A stretch of 5,915 nt of DNA from Verrucomicrobiota bacterium (GTDB lineage Bacteria; Verrucomicrobiota; Verrucomicrobiia; Opitutales; UBA2995). Below are positions 1 through 4,787 of this stretch, in pieces (position 1 is the first letter of the stretch; every line of letters begins with the position of its first letter). A model generated the notes under the pieces. That model did not search any database, was not told the origin of the DNA, and was given only the letters and a program-made list of their open reading frames with translations. The stretch spans positions 1 to 5,915 of the forward strand of contig JAPUIL010000801.1 of the NCBI GenBank assembly GCA_027297085.1, given 5' to 3'. A program made the translations under genes and the position numbers.

Positions 1-861
1 AGACAACGCAAAAAGATGACGGCAATGTGTTCCCTGGAACTTGTCATGTTCATTGGCTATGGGTTTGAATCTTCCGAATACCTGGATCTTATCTGTGATG
101 AATCCCTATCGGTAGATTCACTCGCTCTTATTGGAGACTACCTTTATGAAAGTGGTGTAGATGGCATCTTCCTAACCGACTTGAGAAGAGACGCTTTGCT
201 CTTGGACGTACTTTCAAAATGGTGTGTCAAGGAAGGAAGAATGTCTTGGAGGCGGCATTGGCAATTCCTTCTTCTGAACGGTGATTTCGAAAGCTATGTC
301 AATTCGCTTTCAAAAAACATGCGCTATAATTTACACCGCCGAACTCGGAATTTTAACAAAGCCGGGTAGGTAGTTTTTCGCCGCATAGACAATTAAAGAA
401 GAGGCAAAAGATGGATGCATAAAGAAAAGACAAGCAAGTTTGACCACCCAATGCGGCAGCGATTTCACGAGATGGTTATTGAACCATTGTTAGAAGCCAA
501 CTTTCTGCGTTTTTATATATTGGAAATAAACGGTGGTCCGTCCGCAGCTTTATACTGCTATAATTATGATGACCACGTCTACTATTATCAAATTGGCATA
601 GATCCAGCCTGGAAGAAGATGAGCATCGGCCTCGTTTTGATGGGTAAGGCTATCTCTGCAAGCTTCGCTGAGAAAACAAAAGAATTTGACTTCTTACGTG
701 GGTTTGAGAGTTATAAACTAAAATGGACATCAGATACAAGGAATACGTTTGCCTTAGAGATAGCGTTTGGGGTTAGGGCGAAGATTTGTTTTGCTCTTCT
801 TGCCCTAAGGCGTCAAGTGATCAGAAATCTGAAAGACGTCACCAAACCATTGCCACAGTAG
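1..861 (+). pseudogene. GNAT/CelD-like (Acetyltransf_6) acyltransferase, 5'-truncated and interrupted
   Basis: One reading frame runs from the left edge to the TAG at 859-861 but is broken by TAG at 367-369 and TAA at 394-396. The first half (positions 16-366 if started at the ATG at 16) ends with FESYVNSLSKNMRYNLHRR, the usual F..Y...LS...R.NL.R segment of CelD/BcsL/FemAB-like GNAT proteins. VVFRRID follows the TAG in the same frame, as in intact relatives. The second half (415-858) carries KFDHP, the FYILEINGGPSAAL strand pair, the DPAW...SIGLVLM acyl-CoA-binding region and the final FLRGFESYKLKW motif. Between RRID and KRWMHKE about a dozen residues seem missing compared with the family. 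Codons 1-15 are open, so the true start lies upstream of the window. The family transfers acyl or aminoacyl groups to sugars or lipids; substrate unknown. The order of motifs makes the identity likely. Loss of function is inferred, and a sequencing error at one stop would not remove both. Confidence 0.75.
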
Positions 862-952
862 GACAGAATCGAAAAGATAAATTTTCCCTTGACTGCTGAA
901 AAGGTCCTTCCAGTAAGAGGATATCTTTAAAGGTTGTTGGAAAAACAATAAA

Positions 953-958
953 GAGGAG
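953..958 (+). promoter_or_regulatory. Ribosome binding site of the kinase gene
   Basis: GAGGAG lies only three bases before the ATG at 962, closer than is usual. It sits in an AAGAGGAG octamer that recurs at 1871-1878 before the methyltransferase. Positions 925-929 (CTTTA) and 949-953 (TAAAG) can pair, with an inner stem 934-938/944-948, so the site lies at the base of a possible weak hairpin. Confidence 0.6.
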
Positions 959-961
959 CAT

Positions 962-1888
962 ATGAGTTCGTTGACCAACGGAATTAAGAAACTCTTTTCT
1001 GCTAGGTGGGAAAATGCACAATGTGCCCATGCAACTCTACTAGAGTTGCATGGGCGACCGATCCGTAATCCGCGTTTTCTTGGCATGAGCAAGCTTGGTC
1101 GCCTGAGTTGGTTTGCTTATTGGGAAGAGCAACCAGCAAAGATCTATGAGTGTCATAACGAGTCGCAGGCTGTGTTCATTGAAACACTCTCAAAGGATCC
1201 TTTGCTGGGAGTCCACTTCCCAACATGCCTTTTGAGAGATGGGGTGTATCTGGTTGTTGAGTGGGTGATAGGTAAACAAATGACGTGGCAGGAGATAAGA
1301 CGAGATCGCAACCTTCTACAACAAGTCGTTCGCTTGCAATCTCTTATACATTCCAAGACACTACGGCTCACCACTGGTTCTGCACCCTTCTCCTACATTG
1401 ACTATCTCAGGGAACGTTTTTTACGATACAAGGGGATATTCCCCTTTGATGAAGCAATTAGTGGGATTTGCTCAGTTTTTGAGGATAATCGGTTTGTGAC
1501 AGAAGAGCGGATTTCCCATCCTGACTTAACGGCCGATAACTTGGTTTTGGACGATAGCACGATGGCCTTGAAGGTTATTGATAACGAACTGGTGACACAG
1601 AACCACTACTATCTAATAGATCTGTTTAACACGCACAAAAGCTTCGGCAGAAAACTCGAAGGCGACCTACTTGAACGATATCTAGACAATTACGTAGAGA
1701 ACGGTTGTGACCTTTCTCTTCTGGTTAAGCATAAAAGCTTTTTTGCCACATTGTGGTGTTTGAGGTTAATTGGATCTGCGCTCCAAGCTGGTGCGATTCG
1801 AAAAGCATTACTGCTGGCTCAACAGTATACAGAAGGTCGCACAGAGGAGCATCCTTTGTTACAACTTGTGAAGAGGAGATTTCTATGA
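962..1888 (+). CDS. APH/kinase-fold phosphotransferase, substrate unknown
   Basis: A 308-residue soluble protein with the signature of the aminoglycoside phosphotransferase/choline kinase-like fold. The catalytic loop is HPDLTADN at residues 186-193 (H-x-D-L-x-x-x-N, with D188 as likely base and N193 as a metal ligand). VIDNE at 206-209 supplies the second metal-binding Asp (D207) in a D-x-E arrangement. VVEWVIG at 98-104 looks like the hinge, and K60 in PAKIYE may be the ATP-contacting lysine. The N-terminal lobe is only weakly recognisable. No signal peptide or membrane segment is seen. Its stop overlaps the methyltransferase start (ATGA, 1885-1888), indicating translational coupling and a shared task, probably phosphorylation of a sugar or another small precursor. 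The start at 962 is chosen for the GAGGAG just upstream; the next in-frame Met is about 40 residues in. The coding region contains a perfect 31-nt palindrome at codons 22-32. Family call is firm, substrate unknown. Confidence 0.75.
   Translation: MSSLTNGIKKLFSARWENAQCAHATLLELHGRPIRNPRFLGMSKLGRLSWFAYWEEQPAKIYECHNESQAVFIETLSKDPLLGVHFPTCLLRDGVYLVVEWVIGKQMTWQEIRRDRNLLQQVVRLQSLIHSKTLRLTTGSAPFSYIDYLRERFLRYKGIFPFDEAISGICSVFEDNRFVTEERISHPDLTADNLVLDDSTMALKVIDNELVTQNHYYLIDLFNTHKSFGRKLEGDLLERYLDNYVENGCDLSLLVKHKSFFATLWCLRLIGSALQAGAIRKALLLAQQYTEGRTEEHPLLQLVKRRFL
1025..1055. repeat. 31-nt perfect palindrome inside the kinase gene
   Basis: The left arm GCCCATGCAACTCTA (1025-1039) is the exact reverse complement of the right arm TAGAGTTGCATGGGC (1041-1055), with only C1040 between. 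It starts exactly on a codon boundary and encodes AHATLLELHGR. With 15 bp and no real loop, it would extrude as a cruciform or, in RNA, form a very stable hairpin about 60 bases after the start codon. Chance occurrence in a window of this size is far below one in a thousand. Confidence 0.95.
1191..1204. repeat. 14-nt perfect palindrome (BamHI-type core)
   Basis: CAAAGGATCCTTTG is fully self-complementary with no central base. It lies in the kinase gene, 136 bases after the 31-nt palindrome. On its own this length is not beyond chance; it is listed as part of the window-wide set. Confidence 0.9.
1696..1719. repeat. 10-bp inverted repeat with one mismatch in the kinase gene
   Basis: AGAGAACGGT (1696-1705) pairs with ACCTTTCTCT (1710-1719) across a TGTG loop. 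The single mismatch is C1702 against T1713. It is wholly inside coding sequence. Confidence 0.8.
1873..1878 (+). promoter_or_regulatory. Ribosome binding site that sets the methyltransferase start
   Basis: GAGGAG lies six bases before the ATG at 1885, inside the last codons of the kinase gene. It decides for 1885 over the longer in-frame ATG at 1753, which lacks such a site and would overlap the kinase by 136 bases. Confidence 0.8.
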
Positions 1889-2418
1889 CGGTTTACGAAA
1901 CACGCTGGGATTTCATCCGGCGTTATGTGGAAAATAAACGTGTTTTAGACATTGGCCCAGCTGAACTTGTTGGGACGGTCAACCGAAACAAGTTTGATCG
2001 GTGGATACACCGAAAGATTGCTGAAGTAGCCGAAAGTTTGGTTGGTTTGGAGAAAAGCGCCGAGCAGGTGCACGCCTTGTGTGATCTGGGGTTTCATATC
2101 CGCGAAGGAGATGCTGAGCATTTTGATCTAGGTGAGAAGTTTGATGTCGTAGTAGCTGGTGCACTTCTTGAGCATCTCGCCAATCCAGGCCTTTTTTTGG
2201 ACTGCGCCAGGAAGCACCTTGCGGATGGCGGCATGCTATTATTGACGACCCCGAATAGGTACAGTATTCTCAGGCTATTTCGTGTCATACGAAGCGGCAA
2301 GGTTCCCAGTACAAAAAACCAATTGCCAAACATGTTGTTTGGTTTGAACACTGATGCACTCCGTTCTTTTTTGGAGCGACACGGTTTTTCCAACATCCAA
2401 TTTAACTACTGTAAATAG
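1885..2418 (+). CDS. Class I SAM-dependent methyltransferase (Methyltransf_11/23 type), shortened by an in-frame TAG
   Basis: A 177-residue product with the Rossmann-type methyltransferase pattern. Motif I is RVLDIGPAE at 19-27, the usual second Gly of GxGxG being replaced. An acidic end of strand 2 is seen at GLEKS (54-58). GDAEHFDLGEKFDVVVAG (75-92) and LLEHLANPGLFL (94-105) follow, then GGMLLLTTPNR (115-125), the strand-5 loop. The ATGA overlap with the kinase implies one mRNA. Relatives of this type usually run on for about 40-50 residues and end in a basic/hydrophobic 'LRP...LLVVARK'-like strand. That tail is present here downstream of the TAG in the same frame (2419-2556), so the annotated stop looks premature. 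The product may be non-functional or need read-through. The acceptor is unknown; a glycan, lipid or small molecule made by the cluster is plausible. Confidence 0.75.
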   Translation: MTVYETRWDFIRRYVENKRVLDIGPAELVGTVNRNKFDRWIHRKIAEVAESLVGLEKSAEQVHALCDLGFHIREGDAEHFDLGEKFDVVVAGALLEHLANPGLFLDCARKHLADGGMLLLTTPNRYSILRLFRVIRSGKVPSTKNQLPNMLFGLNTDALRSFLERHGFSNIQFNYCK

Positions 2419-2559
2419 GTTGGGGCACCGAGCCCCGGAAGATGGGACAGATTGCTTGTCCAATTCGCAAGTAGACTGCGTCCCGTCTTGTTGCTCGTGC
2501 TGCTTGCTGTAGGTTATAAGCAAAGTGCAAAGTTCACAAGAATGATTGATAAGGTATGA
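2419..2559 (+). other. In-frame continuation of the methyltransferase beyond the amber codon
   Basis: From 2419 the methyltransferase frame is open for 46 codons to TGA at 2557-2559. It encodes VGAPSPGRWDRLL and then ASRLRPVLLLVLLAVGYK, which resembles the final helix and strand of this methyltransferase type. With the tail the protein would be 224 positions counting the TAG, a normal family length. This supports a recent nonsense mutation, a sequencing error or amber read-through rather than a natural terminus. Confidence 0.65.
2422..2436 (+). other. GC-rich hairpin just after the TAG
   Basis: GGGGC, loop ACCGA, GCCCC; two U-G pairs could lengthen the stem. It starts three bases after the amber codon. 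No T-run follows, so it is not an intrinsic terminator. A longer stem of GATGGGAC (2441-2448) with GTCCCGTC (2480-2487), one G-U pair, could follow it. Confidence 0.5.
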
Positions 2560-2566
2560 ACCATTC
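2540..2566. repeat. 12-nt inverted repeat with two mismatches before the fusion gene
   Basis: Positions 2540-2551 pair with 2555-2566 around the loop AGG, 10 of 12 positions matching. It spans the TGA that ends the extended methyltransferase frame and lies about 40 bases upstream of the pyruvate kinase-Sat start. It could be an operator-like dyad or a weak mRNA hairpin. No T-run follows it. Confidence 0.5.
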
Positions 2567-2594
2567 CTGTTAGGACTATAGACTCATATACAAT

Positions 2595-2598
2595 GGAG
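2595..2598 (+). promoter_or_regulatory. Ribosome binding site of the pyruvate kinase-Sat gene
   Basis: GGAG lies eight bases before the ATG at 2607. The nearer ATG at 2603 opens only three codons before TAA, so 2607 is the start. Confidence 0.65.
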
Positions 2599-2606
2599 AA
2601 TTATGA

Positions 2607-4766
2607 ATGGTTAAAGAAATCCTGTGCACACTGGGTCCTGCTTCTATGAATGATCGAGTCATTGCACGGCTTGAGGAATTAGGAGTTGCCCTTTTTCGTC
2701 TCAATTTGTCGCATACCAAACTTGAGGACGTTGCTGGAATCATCCAGTTTATCCGGAGCCGCACTACCGTACCACTATGTTTGGATACAGAGGGGGCACA
2801 GATACGATCCGGTAACCTTGTTGATGGTGAGATTGTTGTTCGAGAAAACGGCACTGTTCGCGCTCATCGTCTACCTGTTCCTGGAGATTCACAGAATTTC
2901 AATTTTCACCCGGAAAGTATCATCGATGAGTTAGAAGTCGGGGATTTTATCAGGATAGATAGCTCGGTGCTGGTTCAGGTAATCGATATTGAGACAGGTA
3001 GTCTGGTTATGCGAGTCTTGAACGGAGGAAAGATCGGCCAGAACAAAGCAGTAACTGTTGAGAGAAATATTTACATGCCCCCCCTTACTCAAAAAGACCA
3101 AAAAGCTCTCAACATCGGCAGAGAAATGGGGATCGTGCATGTAGCGCTTTCGTTTGCCAACTGTGCTGCAGATGTGGAAGAGATTCGAAGAATCGCCGGC
3201 AAGGATGCATTTGTGATTTCGAAGATTGAGAGTCGGGCGGGGTTAATGAATCTATCTGAAATCACGGTGAAGTCTGATGCGTTGTTGATCGACAGGGGAG
3301 ATTTGTCACGTCAAGTCGCCGTTGAGCAAATCCCGGCAATACAAAAGAGAATCATCCAGGACGGCAAAAAAGCGGGGGTTAAGGTCTTCGTCGCAACCAA
3401 CCTGATGGAGTCCATGGTTACTGCACCTAATCCAACCCGCGCTGAGGTCAATGATGTCTTCAATACCTTGATGGATGGGGCTGACGGCCTGGTTCTAGCG
3501 GCCGAAACCGCTATAGGAAACTTTCCCATCGGGTGCGCCAGTATGATTATGAGGATTATCCGTGAGTTTGAAAACGGCCCTAAGAGAGGTGCCGCTACTT
3601 ACCTCAGTTCTCCAATATCTTTGCTGGTTGAACCTCATGGAGGGCGGCTGGTTACTCGTGAAGCCGGAGCTTCGGACCTTGAAGACCTTTGTAGGCTGAA
3701 GTCCATAAGAGTTAAGGATACAGACCTTATGGATTGCGAACAAATAGCATTTGGTACATATTCACCACTTACCGGTTTTATGGGACGTGACGCTTTGGAG
3801 AGTGTCCTCAACGCGTATCGTTTGCCGAACGGAATACCCTGGACGATGCCCATCGTCTTGCAAGTCACCAAAGAGACCATCGCTGATATTGCAGAGGGGG
3901 AGCGAATTGCTCTTACCGACGCAACCGACACGGTACACGCGATTATGGATGTCGGAGAGATTTATCCCTTTGACTTTGAGGTCACTTCAAAGACATGGTT
4001 TGGTACCAATTCCACTAATCATCCGGGTGTGGCGAAATTGGCTGCAAATGGCGACATTTTTGTTGCTGGGGATATAACCTTGGTTGAGAGGACTCAGTCC
4101 TCTCAACGTCAGTACGAGCTTACTCCTGCTCAGACCCGTTTTATCTTTACCAACAAGGGGTGGCACAAGGTTGTTGGCTTTCACACCCGGAATGTGCCTC
4201 ATCGCGCGCATGAGCACATTCAGCTAGATGCCCTTGAAGCTGCTCACGCGGACGGACTGTTTCTTAGCCCGGTAATCGGACCCAAGAAATCCGGGGACTT
4301 CTTACCAGCTCCGATCATCAAAAGCTATCAGATGATGATCGATTTCGGTATTTACCCGAAAGGCAAAGTTGTGTTGGGCTGTTTTTCAACATATGCTCGT
4401 TATTGTGGCCCTCGTGAGGCGGTTTTTACGGCAATTTGCCGCAAAAATATGGGATGTTCGCACTTTATTGTTGGCCGTGACCACACTGGTGTGGGTAAAT
4501 TCTATCAAAACAAAGACATCAGAGAACTCTTTGATATGCTTGGGGATATCGGCGTGAAGCCTATATTCTATGACGAAATTGGTTACAATCCGCACGACCT
4601 CAGCTATGGCTCATTGTCAAAAAACGACACGATTCCTATTAGCGGTTCGTCGGTTCGCGAGGCTTTACGAGAAAATCAGGAGCTAGGTGAATGGATCATT
4701 CGGGGCATGATCCAGAACATGCTGCATGCGGAAATTGCCGCCGGTAGAGCGATTTTTTGTGAATAA
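2607..4766 (+). CDS. Pyruvate kinase (A+B domains)-sulfate adenylyltransferase fusion
   Basis: 719 residues. Residues about 3-323 are pyruvate kinase: ILCTLGPAS (5-13), FRLNLSH (30-36), LDTEGAQIR (59-67), KIESRAG (206-212), the RGDL loop (230-233), ATNLMESM (263-270) and PNPTRAEVNDV (274-284). The residues for K+/Mg2+, PEP and ADP are largely kept (R31, N33, S35, D60, T61, R67, K206, E208, D232, T264). The normal C-terminal regulatory domain is absent. From about 337 a full ATP sulfurylase follows: LVEPHGGRLVTR, FGTYSPLTGFM (382-392), HTRNVPHRAH (526-535, with the HxxH nucleotide motif), VIGPKKSGDFLP (556-567), GRDHTGVG (623-630) and ISGSSVREAL (678-687). Known chemistry: PEP + ADP gives pyruvate + ATP; ATP + sulfate gives APS + PPi. 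Inference: one cytosolic polypeptide makes APS and regenerates ATP for sulfate activation serving the sulfotransferases downstream. Oddities are H526 where Gln is usual, and E62/Q65 in the DTKGPEIR motif. Confidence 0.92.
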   Translation: MVKEILCTLGPASMNDRVIARLEELGVALFRLNLSHTKLEDVAGIIQFIRSRTTVPLCLDTEGAQIRSGNLVDGEIVVRENGTVRAHRLPVPGDSQNFNFHPESIIDELEVGDFIRIDSSVLVQVIDIETGSLVMRVLNGGKIGQNKAVTVERNIYMPPLTQKDQKALNIGREMGIVHVALSFANCAADVEEIRRIAGKDAFVISKIESRAGLMNLSEITVKSDALLIDRGDLSRQVAVEQIPAIQKRIIQDGKKAGVKVFVATNLMESMVTAPNPTRAEVNDVFNTLMDGADGLVLAAETAIGNFPIGCASMIMRIIREFENGPKRGAATYLSSPISLLVEPHGGRLVTREAGASDLEDLCRLKSIRVKDTDLMDCEQIAFGTYSPLTGFMGRDALESVLNAYRLPNGIPWTMPIVLQVTKETIADIAEGERIALTDATDTVHAIMDVGEIYPFDFEVTSKTWFGTNSTNHPGVAKLAANGDIFVAGDITLVERTQSSQRQYELTPAQTRFIFTNKGWHKVVGFHTRNVPHRAHEHIQLDALEAAHADGLFLSPVIGPKKSGDFLPAPIIKSYQMMIDFGIYPKGKVVLGCFSTYARYCGPREAVFTAICRKNMGCSHFIVGRDHTGVGKFYQNKDIRELFDMLGDIGVKPIFYDEIGYNPHDLSYGSLSKNDTIPISGSSVREALRENQELGEWIIRGMIQNMLHAEIAAGRAIFCE
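4083..4107. repeat. 25-nt perfect palindrome in the Sat region
   Basis: The arm 4083-4094 (GTTGAGAGGACT) is the exact reverse complement of 4096-4107, around the single base C4095. It starts on a codon boundary and encodes VERTQSSQ, the stretch between the N-terminal PUA-like part and the catalytic part of the ATP sulfurylase. Confidence 0.95.
4312..4341. repeat. 9-bp perfect inverted repeat with a 12-nt loop
   Basis: CGATCATCA (4312-4320) and TGATGATCG (4333-4341) are exact reverse complements within the Sat coding region. With this loop length the match could be chance. Confidence 0.8.
4423..4447. repeat. 25-nt palindrome with one mismatch in the Sat region
   Basis: TTTTTACGGCAA (4423-4434) pairs with TTGCCGCAAAAA (4436-4447) around T4435; only A4428/C4442 fails. 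The T-rich and A-rich ends make it resemble a bidirectional intrinsic terminator in shape. It lies in the middle of the ATP sulfurylase gene, and its 3' side on the + strand is A-rich, so termination would favour the opposite strand. Confidence 0.9.
4692..4714. repeat. 8-bp perfect inverted repeat near the end of the fusion gene
   Basis: TGGATCAT (4692-4699) and ATGATCCA (4707-4714) flank the loop TCGGGGC. It is inside the last codons of the Sat part and could be chance. Confidence 0.75.
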
Positions 4767-4787
4767 TACAGTAGCAGAATTTGATTG

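Noticed and set aside
889..927. Promoter with TTGACT at 889-894
   Set aside because: The -35-like hexamer is good but no acceptable -10 lies 16-18 bases downstream (AGTAAG at 912 is poor; TATCTT at 922 is too far).
862..927. Extension of the GNAT frame past TAG 859-861 to TAA 928-930
   Set aside because: The 22 open codons do not resemble the family, whose members end near the basic segment before 861; it is only relevant if UAG is decoded.
805..1092. Minus-strand open frame opposite the kinase start
   Set aside because: It shows no recognisable protein features, and its openness follows from the palindrome and the composition of the + strand genes. The same applies to the other minus-strand frames in the window.
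1753..1884. Longer methyltransferase start at ATG 1753
   Set aside because: It would overlap the kinase by 136 bases and lacks a ribosome binding site; ATG 1885 has GAGGAG at six bases and gives the normal N-terminus for the family.
962..1888. Kinase-fold protein as the missing APS kinase
   Set aside because: APS kinases are P-loop (Walker A) enzymes; this protein has the HxDxxxxN/DxE arrangement of APH-type kinases and no Walker A motif.
2422..2490. Intrinsic terminator after the methyltransferase TAG
   Set aside because: The stems are strong but no T-run follows, and the region continues the methyltransferase reading frame with family-like residues.
2546..2592. Promoter before the fusion gene (TTGATA 2546, TATAGA 2577, TATACA 2587)
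   Set aside because: No pair of hexamers has both a fair match and correct spacing.
1025..4447. The long palindromes as copies of one mobile repeat element or a CRISPR-like array
   Set aside because: Their arm sequences are unrelated to each other, spacing is irregular, and all lie within intact codons.
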